This document shows, one piece after another, positions 29,670 through 41,704 of a stretch of 64,000 bases of DNA. The notes below the pieces were generated by a model. That model was given only the letters and a program-made list of their open reading frames with translations. It ran no database searches and was not told the DNA's origin. This stretch comes from Trichostrongylus colubriformis (Eukaryota; Nematoda; Chromadorea; Rhabditida; Trichostrongylidae): the NCBI GenBank assembly GCA_963978905.1, contig OZ022256.1, positions 30,157,426-30,221,425 of the forward strand, given 5' to 3'. Both the position numbers and the translations under genes were made by a program. Position 1 is the first letter of the stretch, and each line of letters opens with the position of its first letter.

Positions 29670-31560
29670 TATGCCATGTAACCCCTATCATCCCTGAGCA
29701 GTAGTATTGCCTGATCACTGAACAAATACTAGATTTATGAATGATTTCGTTTTGGATAACCGCAAAATTCACAACAAGGAAGGAAAAACAGTAGTAATTC
29801 ATAGGCAGTGTTCGCTCTCATTTACGAGGTCGTAAAATACCTTCATACGCAGTTGCCTACCGTAGTTGTTTACTTCGTTCGCCCACCAACATGCCACTAT
29901 CCGGCGCCGCCGTCTTTCGGCATCACTTTCACGGCGGTTTCTTTACGTATATCAGTGTATCAGTGAGATGTAGAATAATAATTTCTTTCACCAGGAACTG
30001 AGCTTATCAGCAACAACTTGCACTTTGTAATTCTACGTGTGTATTTGCACTTCAATTTGACTAGTAACGTAATAAACCTCTCCCCGTACCTCGTAGCTAT
30101 TTGTGAGCTCTCGTCCGTCCTTTAATCTTCACAGAATAGTCAGCAGCTGTTGTGTGAATGTTTCGCTATCCCCGCCTGAGTGCACACTGACGTTTGCAAG
30201 GCACTACAACTTCGAAAAGTAGCTTGCCCAAACTTTACGGGTTTCAATCTACTGTGTCTACCGTATAAACAATATGTGGAAGTAATGTTGCTCACTATCT
30301 AGCATCCCTCAACGTGGTTGAGGTTGTCAAGCTCACTTCAACTTTTTTCTTATCTGATCACGACCCGACTCATCTGGTGAGAAAAACCCCACCTTCATAT
30401 CGCATAGGACTTAGACGCTGGATGAGCTAAATTGGATGCGAATACTGCCACAATCCGTGTTGGAGATGAAGTGCGTGGCACATGTTGCAATAAGGGATTG
30501 ACCAAGGTTGAATGCGTCGCCTTCTTGAGTACCGAATGCCTCTTCTGCGGACCGTTCGTAAGGTGCAGCCGCTTCTCCAATAGAACACTTGTAGCCTGAA
30601 CTATGGCAAGTAGAGATGAATTTGAATCATGGCGCCCAGCTACGCGGGGTGCGACCGTCGCACCATCAGGATGAATTAATAATTTGTGTCCTATGCCATG
30701 CAGAAAAGCGCTTATTACTTATTTTATGCTGGCTTTTTTATGCTGGAAAATGGCATGTTGATGACTGAGTGTCAGCATAACCGAAGGAGGGCAAGTACGT
30801 TGATCAGTTCAAGAGCGCCCAAAGATGTGAATTTTTGAACTTAACGAAAAGAGACCCATCAAAGTTAACAGCATGAAGATGATCAGACTTAACTATCGGC
30901 TGCTACCTATAGAGATACCAGTTCTAATGTTCTAGAATAGACAGTTTAATGAAGAGGGGAAGATTCACTCCTTCCCCCACCTCTCCCTTCCCTTTCCCTC
31001 TCCTCACTCTAAAAACGGAGGTAAGGGTAATGTGAGTGAATTAGTAATGAAGTGAGTTACTTTATGGAAACTACGGTTCTAGAAACTCTGGATGTGACAA
31101 AACGGTAGAAAGAAGTGCCCTCAAGCTTTGGGAACTGTTTTCAGCACTTGTTTGACATGATCCACCCCTATTGGTAGCGTGGCCAGCCCCTTTCGTATAA
31201 ACGGTGGAAAAGGGTTTTTTTTCTCGGGTTTGACCGCTCCATTCTGTTCCTTCTTCAGTATCGTACTAGTGAGTATCTCCACTTTCACATTCGATTTGAG
31301 CTACCTTCACTACCTCAAATTGATGTACTTTGTTTAAAAAATCCCAAGTGCTCAATTATCAGACTCAAGGGAAAGTTCACAACATTTGAGGGCATGTAGA
31401 TTCTAGCAAAAAGGCCGATCACTCCTCTCTCTTCAAATATCGACTAAAACTGATGCTAGTGATAACATTTCGATCTAATTCCCAGGCAGATTGTGTGCAC
31501 AGGAGAACTTCACTGAGCCGTAAGTACACGAGAGAGTGTGAACGAGATCCCGGGAGATCT
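29670..31560. other. Stretch without a supportable gene
   Basis: No defensible exon. A pyrimidine-rich block lies near 30965-31010. Nothing else structured was identified. Confidence 0.4.
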
Positions 31561-31922
31561 TGGTCCGCATCCATACTTTGTGGTAGTGTTGGGTACGGCT
31601 GCAAGATTTTGTGCCCTCGCCGACCACGGCGGCACTCTTGCGACGTGCCCTGTTTATAACGCTCGGCAGAACCATGCTACAGTATGATGATCTTGGCAAG
31701 AGCCCGCGCATATCTGTAACGTGATTTGAATACTGGCGAAAATCTTAGCATAGTGCCAAACCGGCAAGATTCGTGCACGTTTTCACAACACACTTGCGCG
31801 GGTTCTCGCCACGATGATCATACAGTATGATGTAGTATGCATGGTTCGGTCGAGGGTTTTAAAGAGAGCGCGTCGCAATAGTGCCGCCGTCGCACCGGTG
31901 CTGCATAGTATGAATGCGGCCT
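31561..31922. mobile_element. Diverged fold-back element, probably same family as 27532-27918
   Basis: Outer ends CCGCATCCATACTTTG (31565) and CATAGTATGAATGCGGCC (about 31904-31921) are inverted. The inner arms pair AGAACCATGC..ACAGTATGATGATC with the complement near 31816-31850. The CATACTTTG and ACAGTATG blocks also occur in the fold-back at 27532-27918, suggesting common descent. Confidence 0.65.
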
Positions 31923-32004
31923 TGCGTCCGTCAGATAGTGGAAGCTCTTCTCTGCCCCCATTCTCTTCCCTCTCAGGAGCTGTGGTGAACGCGTAATTTT
32001 TGTG

Positions 32005-32062
32005 CTCATCCTATCCGCTGACCAAGGAGGATTTCCTTCCTTGGTCAGCGGACAGGAAGAAC
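32005..32062. repeat. Short hairpin, about 26-bp arms
   Basis: TCCGCTGACCAAGGA at 32014 is perfectly repeated in inverted orientation ending at 32052 with a nine-base loop. The arms extend outward with a few mismatches. It could fold as a stem-loop if transcribed. Confidence 0.75.
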
Positions 32063-32419
32063 ATAAAATTTTCTAGAGCCACCTGAACTTTTAAATGAAA
32101 GCTCGTAAGAGAAAAGTCTGGTTCTCTCATGCGGGAAGACCACCCAAATACGCCTGCTTATGGGCAAGCGAATAGTGCTAGTGCCACAAAGTTAGCTTAC
32201 ACAAGCAAATAAGTTCAAAATTACACCTATATACGCACGATTGCCAAAAGACAATATGTGTCGTATACGATTCCACTCATGTTTGGTACACTACCTTGAG
32301 CACCGACTTCGGGAACCCTTAAGGAGGCATTCTACACTTTTAGGTGGTCCACGCTAGGTCACCATTCGTACAAGGCATCACGGGACACTTTTCCTCATTT
32401 CTTTACAAAGTGATCGGAA

Positions 32420-32900
32420 CGCTCCACAGCGACCAATAACGATCGAGTTGCCGCCGTCTCCACTCGCCCTTTCGCCAGCCGGCGTAGTCAGTGAACCTTT
32501 CTGGCTCCAGAGACACGCAGCCTCTCATTTATGTACTTTGCACAGAGCTTTCGTACTGACCGGGATCCGTAGGATGTCGAACGAACACCTGGGCCGGCGG
32601 TTGTCCAGGTGTTCGTTCGACATCCTACGGGATCCAATCGGTAACCTCTGGTCCAACGGTCATCGCGATATAGCATGACGTGTCCAACTCATCTTATCTT
32701 CGTTACTTTGGGGAATGCGGTAACGTTGCTGAGTTTCGATCGTCGACGAAGTCCGCAGTACTCCGGATTTCCCGCTGCTCCTGTGTATATCGGGATACGT
32801 CGAGCATCGTCCTTTCGATGGCACGTTGGATGACGCCGACCGCATACTCTTCCTGCTTTCGTGGAGTATACATTGATACTCTATGACTAATATCAAGCGC
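32420..32900 (-). pseudogene. Remnant of an RTE-type LINE reverse transcriptase C-terminus
   Basis: On the minus strand, short blocks resemble the C-terminal tail of RTE-clade LINE proteins: an SWTRHAISR-like segment near 32665, then RDDRWTRG, a DPVGCRTNTW block, an INERLRVSGA block near 32500 and a diverged WRRRQLDRYW-like block near 32440. Frames change several times, so this is dead. A 24-bp perfect inverted repeat interrupts it at 32569-32628. The assignment is by recalled pattern only. Confidence 0.5.
32569..32628. repeat. Perfect 24-bp inverted repeat with 12-base loop
   Basis: The arm at 32569-32592 (GTAGGATGTCGAACGAACAC then CTGG) is exactly inverted at 32605-32628. It lies inside the LINE remnant, where one arm appears to be an inverted duplicate of the coding segment. 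Confidence 0.85.
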
Positions 32901-33127
32901 AGTGAAATGAAAGTCAGACGAAATTTTCGCTATAATGCAGGTGACCTATTCTGAAAGAACTTCTTGAGGTTACGGGAGAAATTAGAACTGGGAAGACCTT
33001 TTTTCAAATAGTTTGGCGATTTTCAAGAGACGATCTGCGGCCAAATTTGCATTTTTCGCAATCGGCCAGAAAACGTTGGTTTCAAGCGGTCCGAACTCAT
33101 GTGTGTAATGGTACCTGTCTTGGGCGT

Positions 33128-35728
33128 GTACGCGAGGCAAAATTACCCGTGCTCCTGAACAGTTCAACGTTTCCAAAATTTTCTTGGAAATCTTCCCGCT
33201 TAACTTGCTGCATATATGTTGACTGAAATTTGTGGAACTGTTACGTATTAGGTTGGTAATCAATTGCGAGTTTTTGTTAGAAACTCAAAGACCTTTTTCG
33301 TAGAACTAAATAACTTTATTCTATAATGTGATGCCCATTCTTATCAATGACCTTTTGCCATCTTTCAGGTAGCATCATAATTCCGCGTTCATAAAACTTC
33401 TAGTTTTTATCAGTAAAAAACTGAGTCAGGACGATTTGACCTCATCATCACTTCTGAAATTTTTACCACTAAAAGAGTTCCGCAATGATCGAAACAAAAA
33501 GTAATCCGATGGTGCCAGGTCAGGACTATATGGTGGATGCGGCAACACATCTCTACCAGGCTCCAATAATTTTTTTCGAATGGCCAAAGATGTGTGTGGC
33601 CTTGCATTGTCATGATGGAATAAAACACTTTTTTGGTTAATTAATTCGGGTCGCTTTTCTTAAACTGCACTGGTGCAAAGTAGACATCAAAATTGATCGT
33701 TCGGTTGGGTGGTAGGAGTTCAAAGTAGACAATTCCTTTGTAATCCCACCAGAATGACAACAAACCTTCTTTTGATGGATATCAGCTTTTGCTATTGTTT
33801 GAGCTGATTCATCTGGGCGTCTCCACGATCTTTTTCGCTGGATATTATTGTAAACAACCCATTTCTCATCGCCAGTGATCATTCGTTCTAAAAATGGATC
33901 GTTTCCATTATGCTTTTTTAGCGAATCGCAGATATTAATGCGTTGCGTTAAACTGTTTCCCATATATCCAGTTTTGACAAGTATCCAAGTTTTTTCAAAT
34001 GCTTTTCAACGCATGTATGTGATACCTGTAGCTTCTCTGCAATCTCACGTGTTGTACTGTGACGATCCGAATCAAGTATTACCTTGATTAGGTCATTGTC
34101 AACTTCAACTGGACGACCAGAGCGTTTCTCATCTTTGAGAGCAAAATCACCAGATCGAAATTTGGCAAACCGATTTTGGAACTGCCGTTCCTTTCAGGCT
34201 TCGAGAAATTGAAGACTGAAGAGGATAGAAAAGGAAGAGGGCGACCCACGACAGCCGTGAATTGGAAAAATATGGAACTCGTAAGAGAAAAAATCCGACG
34301 GAACGCCAGGAGATCGTTGCGTCACATGGCAAATACGTAGGAATAAGCGAAAGGTCAAGAAGAATGATAGTCAGAGAGAAGTCTAAGAAGTTCCCTTATG
34401 GTCCGCAGAAATGCCAACTCTTGATGGGCACTATGAAGAAGAGGGGATTAGAAAGATGCGAAAGGTTGCCGCAGGGATTCTTGCTGGCCCGCGCTGAGAC
34501 ATCGCCTTTACCGATGAAAAGATTTTTACGTAAAATCTAATCTTGAACACCTACAATGAGAGGATTATTGAGGACTCTTCTGCTGATGCCACCCCGAATG
34601 AAGACTTCAAGGAAGTGAAAACAGCCTCAGTCCATTATGGTTTGTGGAGGGGTCACATCTTAAAGGCAGCATTAGGGGAAAGTCGGACGAAAAGTAAAAG
34701 AAATGAAAGTCAAGATGCCTAGAAACAGGACAGTGAGAAAAAACGGATGGAAATGGCCCAAAACCCGAGAAATAGGACCCCCTTTCCACTGTTGATTCTC
34801 GACGCGGACGACCTGTCCGTCAAGAGGGGAGTAGTCTGATCTAGTTTTCCATTGGTATGCTGCCAAGTAAGCACAGGGGAATGTTTGGAAATACGACAAC
34901 ATCTACTTTTTGGAGTGAGCTTCAAGCTAAAACTGCGAAAGCGCGCCGCAAAACCTTCGATTCTGCCGCATCTCCTTGGCCGCTCCCATCCCAATCAATC
35001 GAGAATTACGTTATCGGGAGGCGGGATCGCTGTGTCCAAGAGGCGGAACCGCTGCATGATTGCGGCGTTTTGCAGGGTTCCTACAGCTCGGATGGGCGCT
35101 TTTTCACCGGGATTTCGCCACAGATAGCCTTCTTAGGCCCAGGACTACCATGTAAGTGACTTCTTGTAGGGATTTCTCCATTACCGCTTTACCCCTAATG
35201 ATGTCTTTAAGGACACACTCTGCTTGTCTCCGTCGAAGCTGGCGTGAAAATCAACGCAGGGGTCCACGAGGATATCCTGGGAAGAGTTCTGTAGCCGTCG
35301 ACCGATTTCCACTTCGGAGAAGCATACTGCTGCCTCACAAGATGGTGCTACAGCTTGAAAGCAAAAGTGGTGCAGGGATGATGAGCCAACCCTGACTTTA
35401 TCATACACGACGAATGGCCCTCCGATTTTCCGAACCTTAACCCAATGATTCATTCTGTGTGGGCCATCATAGAGAAGAGACTTGCTCTGTCAAACCCCTA
35501 AATTTGGACTCTCCTTGAAATCCTGGGACGAAACTGAAGAACCTGCATGCCACATGCGAATCGTTTGCCGAACCTCTGAAGGACCGTGTAGAGGCTGTCA
35601 CTGTTAGCATGCTTGAACTGTCATCTTTGTAGTAGATAACTTCGATACTTAATTAATCTGCAAGCGAGGTTTCATTTTAAAATGCCATTGAATTTTTAGT
35701 GCACGGGTAATTTTGCTTCATCCTGTAC
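33128..35728 (+). mobile_element. Decayed Tc1/mariner-superfamily element interrupted by nested insertions
   Basis: Terminal inverted repeats GCAAAATTACCCGTGC occur near 33137-33152 and, inverted, at 35701-35719, both ending in a GTAC at the outer edge. After 34194 the + strand carries transposase-like remnants in shifted frames: RSLRHMA..VGISERS..MIVREK near 34310-34380, KCQL and LERCERL near 34410-34465, a VCGGVTS-like block near 34645-34665, and a GEAYCCL-like block near 35315. Stops and frameshifts are frequent. A separate mariner occupies 33248-34193, and unrelated sequence of about 500 bp (about 34680-35190) splits the transposase again. Confidence 0.65.
33248..34193 (-). mobile_element. 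Truncated mariner, transposase broken, nested in the Tc1-like element
   Basis: The minus strand encodes a mariner transposase in pieces: an N-terminal block FAKFRSGDFALKDEKRSGRP near 34100-34170, EIAEKLQVSHTCVEKHL near 34000-34060, LTQRINICDSL and ITGDEKWVVYNN near 33840-33955 (the catalytic GDEKW region), a decayed DNARPH-like segment near 33600 and an LPERWQ-like end near 33350. The 3' terminus TTAGGTTGG begins at 33248 next to a TA. The 5' terminus and about the first 45 residues are missing at 34193, where the host Tc1-like sequence resumes. Several frameshifts make it inactive. Confidence 0.8.
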
Positions 35729-36818
35729 ATGTGGGAGGGGGACAGCGACCGCTCACGACTCTGTGGTACACGGAAGCTGACTCTGTGCTTTCAAAAATAA
35801 GGCACTATTTATCAAGAGTGTAGGCAACAAAGTGCAGAGATTTTTTGAACAGTCTGCGTCAGAAATGAGCGATAGACTCCAGCTCATACTTTGGTCGGAG
35901 TACACGTCATAACCTTCGGTCACATCTTCGATATTAAACTTAAGGATTTCATAACCATGATGTCAGCATATGATTAATGGTGACGGTCACCAGAGTGGAC
36001 TTTCTCTATTTCCGACGTCAAAGTGGTGCTACAATACCCACCGCCACTCGCTACCATATGGGAATAGTATTACCATGGTTCAGGGTTACTTAACAATCTC
36101 TTTTGACCCTCTCGGGATCTTCAAATTGTGTAGCCTGACGTGCACTGCATCACCCTGTTACATGGTCCGGAAAACAAAGGAACAGCTGATTGCTTATACC
36201 TCGGCCTTACCCACAGGTAGGACTGTGGCCAGAGCAGTAAAACTTCTGGAACACCAGAATAGCTTTACTGTTTGCTTTGCTGAATACTAGGTTGTAAGGA
36301 AAGTTCGGGCCGGTTTCTCGCGTTCACAAGATAAATTTTTACATCAGAGCGCGATAACACGAATCACCTAACATAATCTGCTCCTTAGATAGCCAAAAAG
36401 TTTCTCTTTCTGAATATCTGTTCTTTGTGGAATGTCCACGGTTTTCGAATTACTAGGAAAATTTCAAAGTACTGCGAAAAGGCACTTCTTGGTTGACTTC
36501 ACTTCACGAGTTCTTTTTCAGCCGAGTCCCACCAAAAGCAACCAAAAATGTGAATACTGCAAGAGGAGGGGTTGGTGCATTGGACTGAACAATTTGTCCC
36601 TGGTTTCAAAAGTCCAGAAATGAGAAGTTGCTTGAATTTTCAATTGATCAGTTCGCTTTAACTAAAACGACGGAAAGCGATGAGCGTCCATATTTGCAGG
36701 GGATATCCACAAGTATCAGATCTCAACAAAGAAATTCAGTTGACCACCTCAAGCAGTCTTGATTTGAAAAAAAAACCCAAAAAGTGGGTGCCGCGCGACT
36801 CCTCAGAAGAGCTATGTT
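35729..36818. other. Stretch without a supportable gene
   Basis: No defensible exon or repeat. Ordinary A+T-rich DNA between two transposon copies. Confidence 0.4.
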
Positions 36819-37249
36819 TAAAGGAATCGTCCACGGAAAATGAGTTTTTGTGTTACCCATGTATTTATGTTGTATTTGCCTAATGTTGGCCTCATGCAAA
36901 ATTTCACGCGAAAAAATGTGAATCTGGCTGAGATACAGCACCACAAAGTGCGGTCCCAGTGGGCGGGGCCTACGTGTGAAAGCCTCGTACCGCGTCCGCC
37001 GTGGTCGGAGACGCATTGTAGGAACAGAAGGTTACGTAAACAGTCCTACTCTCGGTTCCCAACGGCGGCGGAAGACGGGACGAGGCTTTTACATGGAAGC
37101 CCCGCTCACCGGGTTCGCACTTTGTGGTGCTGTATCTCAGCCAGATTCACATTTTTTCGCGTGAAATTTTGCATGAGGCCAACATTAGGCAAATATAACA
37201 TAAACATATGGGTAACACAAAAACTCATTTTCCGTGGACGATTCCTTTA
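36819..37249. mobile_element. Terminal-inverted-repeat element, copy 1 (431 bp)
   Basis: The ends TAAAGGAATCGTCCACGG and CCGTGGACGATTCCTTTA are perfect inverses. The arms extend about 190 bp with blocks such as CTCATGCAAAATTTCACG and its complement near 37160-37177. Flanking duplications could not be fixed. It is non-coding and is a relative of 50920-51324 and of the single end at 52476. Confidence 0.88.
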
Positions 37250-40200
37250 AGCGCATTTTCCACAGATCCTCTTTCAGTAATTGAAGCAGTTGCAGGCTGA
37301 AGCCCCTACTCGTCCATCTTATACTAGATCTAGCATTAACTAAGCTCCACTTCCCCAAACATCTAGACAGCTCCTTCAGTAGCAGTGTGCTCAGAAAGAA
37401 TGGCGATTCGGAGTCGACTTTTTTCATTTCGCGCAATACATATAAGTCATGACCCGTTCATCATCATTGAGATATGTAGGTATGCATAATGTTGCCAGAA
37501 GTGTAGCGAATCGAATGGTGCTTATTCTGTGAGAAGAGATGCACTCTGAGCCGAGTTATGATTTCCCGAAAATGAAATTGCAAAAACCGTCCAAGACTTT
37601 CCTTTCAGCCTAATATAAGCGGCTAAGTTTCACGACCGTTTACGTAGGCCAATACATTGGAGTGGGATTGTCGACCGCTAGTCAATATTACAGTGAGCGG
37701 AGCTTGCATTGGAAAACGGTTTTCAGGGACTATCTGAGTACCAGAGAAGGTAAGGATGGCGGATTTTTCAAGAAGGTAATGAAAATCCACCCACCGCTGG
37801 CGGGGCTCAGTCCGGTCTTTATTGCACGAGGCGCACCGCAGTAGCCAAATCCGTATATCGAGATAAGATCAGCTACGCTCTGTTACACGAGTATGTTGAA
37901 TCGGATTGAAAAAATAATATCGATGTGAAGGAGTATTTCCCAATTTCACACCATTCCTTCAACAGGCAACCGCTTCTTCGTCTGACAATGCTCTGTCGGT
38001 GCTTCTTCAGCAACCTGACCGCTCATTCTTTGTCGGGTTTTGGAATGGAAAGGGTTGTGGAAGATTGACTCTTATTACCCTGAGTCGTCGAAAAAAACCT
38101 GTATCGCCTGATCTTCAGCCTTCGCAAAGGCAACTCGATCGCCGTCATGGTGATGGTGCTGAAAGTGTGGGTGATGAAATGTTGCGATCGGGAGTGATTC
38201 GTGTGGAAGGAACGGAGCCCATTACATCAGTCTAATGCCACAACGTCCATTCCACGTGTGATACACGTGCGCAAAAGTCGGGGTTACACCACTATCGCCG
38301 CGGCCATCCCCGCCGGGGCTTTCGAAGGTTTCCCGTGCTCTTCGATTCTACCCGCGCCATTCTACCGAAAAGATAGCACCACTCTGCTCTTCTTCTTCCC
38401 CTTCGCGTCAACAGTGTTTCTCTCGGGCGCATTTGCAACTTGCAACAAAAGGTCACGCCGATCGACCGACAAGACAGCGCCCATGGTACTTAAACTTCCT
38501 GAAATAAGAACCATTTTATAAAAAGTGTGGTTTTAACGGAAGCGATTGTTGAGGTTATAATGTGGTAATACGGGTATCAAATTCGAGTGTTATCCACCAC
38601 GTTCCGAAAATGGAATCGAAAATCAAGAACTCACCGATATGCCCGAAACTCGTCATGAAATCAGCCTCCAATTTTTGTGCTTGGTTTCCGTTTCAAACCT
38701 GCGTATGTGGAGCGGATGGCGCAGTTTCTCCTTTCCTTGTCCTCCGACGAGAGTGTGAGAGCGATGAATGGACATAAATAAGGCAACTGCGCGGTGGCCG
38801 AGTTTCACGCGCGTACGATGGGGAGCAGAAGACTGTGTAGAAGATTTTTCGTGGCATTACTCGTGTTTCCATTTCATTCTGGACTGACACTACAGAACCG
38901 ACAGATATGGTCATCACGACCGCTGGTAATTTTGAAGAATGAAGTTTTCACTCACCTGGTGGATGTGGTAGCGGGGGTAGCCTGCAGAGCTCGACTAATC
39001 AGGCTCTTTCATTCTGCTTGGTTTTACTCTCACTGTTTCAGAGCACATTGCTGCTGTACTGGCGCTTATCTTGTTGGTACAACTAAAATTGAATCCCATC
39101 GAGGATTTATGCGTATTAGAAGGCGGAGATAGGGGGATCGAGGGCTAGAAAAGCCTCATACATGTCGAACTGTTTTATAAGCTTAGATACAACCACGTGC
39201 CTCATTCACATTTATAGGGAACGGACCACCTATGGCCCTTTTGTGTTCAAATGGCGCCATCTCTGAATGATAGCACCTTATTGTGTGTACAAAAGGTTCT
39301 GTGTGATCCCGATAATTACGTTGTTGTAATAATAGGGACAAGGCACCCAAGAGTACTGATCTTGTTCCCATGGGTAGTGATCTCAGTCACTGATCTCGTT
39401 AGCGCGCCCGCACCCACTCGCAGACAGGGGTTATTGAACGTAGTTTCTCGTCAGCAGGCGAGAACAGTCTGTGCTATTCAAGTTGACAGCTTCACCCATA
39501 TTCTGATTTCTTCTTTTTTTTACGCAATCTCTGGATCCCAAAAGGGGTGTTCTGCGAGCACGAGGGTGCGTTGTAGGCCAATGCAGTGGGGGAAAACACA
39601 AAAATGAACTTCTGATGAAAATTTCCTTCAAAACTTCGCATTTCGTGGTCATATGCAGAAGTATTCGTTGATTTGTGTTCAGTGATCTTCTACTTTGTAT
39701 CAAAGTTGGCCTTGCAGATTGCATCCACCATGTCACCAACCTGAAGGAAGCCACAAATTCGTATCGTTTCTGAAAATCGTAAGTCCGATCTACCCTTGTC
39801 CTCTTCGAGTCATTTGTCTCAATTCTTTTTCTATGCGCTCCCTTCCTGTCAGATACAGTCCATTTTTCACAACTTCTGTGAAACATGGCTTACTTTCAAT
39901 CAAATAAATATGCGATTTGCTGTAAAACTGATCGCCCGCAGTTCATCAAATAAGTGATTCAAATAAGTTCCCATCACATCTCTTCCAGTGAAACCTGACT
40001 GGACAAGAAAGTTCGATTCTTCTAGGCTTATGGAACCTGCTCACTTACCATGGGTCACGTGGTTCTACGAGATCATATCTGGTGCTGGCATTGCACGTTT
40101 TGATGAACTGGGGCCAAAATCACCCGGGTCACGTCTGCAAGATAAATAATGCGAATACAATGTCTCGAATCATTCCGTCACACTTCTTCCACCTTGAAGG

Positions 40201-41704
40201 AGGATATATTGAGCCTCGGTCATGCTTCAAGCGCTAGTAACTGAATCATGGACAGGGTATACCGGGTCGATTCCTCGACAGGAGGTCGTAATCGCAGAGA
40301 TCAGCAATGGTGCCACGGTCACACGCTAGCTGACAAGCGGAAGGTGCCGTCAGCTAACCCGGTTATGTAAGAAAATATGATTGAATTTGACTGATCAACA
40401 CGAAAAATACTCGGTGCAATCAGCAACAATTACTGATACCTAGAGGTTATGTAGATGTGAACGTAGTGGGGATGGGGGAGCGTTTCGGGCCCCCGCTGAG
40501 GAGGGAAGTTGCGGACGTCAGCTGATGGAACATTAGGAGAGAAAGAAGCTTTGACGATGGTGAGAATTTTGCGTCTTCCCCCTCCCCTTCCCTCCCCTGA
40601 CCTTATTTGACCTTCCTCTGACAATAAGATTACAGGATATCTCAGCAGCTTCACTATGCATCTTCCTTGTACATATAATTGCTATGGGCCTTTACTTTCA
40701 GTGTTTCGCTTCAATAGCTGTTTTTCCTTTTGTTTACGACTTTACACCTTCGATGCGCGTGATAACGAGGTCTATTTGTTTTTGTAAAGCTGTCAATATT
40801 GTCATCGCAGCTCCCGTAAGCACCCTCTGTCGGTGGCGAGAAATCAGTGCGCGTAAGATTCACGTGGACCGGTCTTCGATTAATCGCGTAGGTGTGTCAG
40901 TTTACATAGCGTTTAGATCACAATCATTATCATGTTTGAGATAGCGTTTAGCGATAATCGATTTTTTTCATTCTCGAAGATCACCCTCGGATGTTTTTGA
41001 CGGGGGGGGGGGGGTAAACAGAGCCACGTGAGACTTACACATTTGAGATTCAAATAGATAGCTTAGAGTTGTACCTAACAGGCACCGATCCTACGAGTTA
41101 TTTTTCTCCAGCGAAGTTGTTCAGCAATGCGTTTTTTTTCGAACAGTTTTGAAATTGATAGATTTTGTTCCTGGCCGACCATAGTAAGACAAATCGTGTC
41201 GGAAATGAAAAAAAAAGGTTTGAAAAAAATTTTCGCATCTTATGACTGCCGCCCCTTCTGCCCAGTGAAGCTTGAAGCGATCCCCCACATTATACCACCG
41301 AGAAGCGTCGAACGGCGGGACCTGTCTTACGATGACGGTGATGTCCAAAACACTAAATAAGTTGAATAATATTGAGTTAGAGATTATTAATATATGGTAA
41401 AAATAATAGGCAATCAAGTAGTAGTAGATAATCAAATAAGTAAATAAAAATACCCTTTTGTTGCTCATCATACGACCTCTCTGAAAACCTGAACGCGAGC
41501 TTGATCCTCTTTGGTAATTTTCGTATTATCCAGTAGCCCATGAACCATCCAACCTACAATCACCTTCGTCACTAGGCGACACTTTCCAGTAAAGTTTGCG
41601 AAGAAATTCATTGAAATTCTTTTTGGCCTCCTTACAGCCGCTTGGGGACGATCAACCTATCTGTGGCCCTGTCAAATGCGAAAAAGCGTAGTAAAAACAA
41701 GGTA
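37250..41704. other. Stretch without a supportable gene
   Basis: A GC-richer block near 38130-38490 and a G run at about 41000-41013 stand out, but no exon with splice context, RNA gene or paired termini could be supported. Confidence 0.4.

Noticed and set aside
38130..38490. GC-richer block that might be an exon
   Set aside because: No consistent frame with splice sites on either strand. It may be an uncharacterised dispersed repeat.
39033..39040. CTGTTTCA, the core motif upstream of nematode type I piRNAs
   Set aside because: A single 8-base match is expected by chance about twice in 64 kb on two strands, and no cluster of such motifs was seen. The match near 62650 is part of a splice acceptor.
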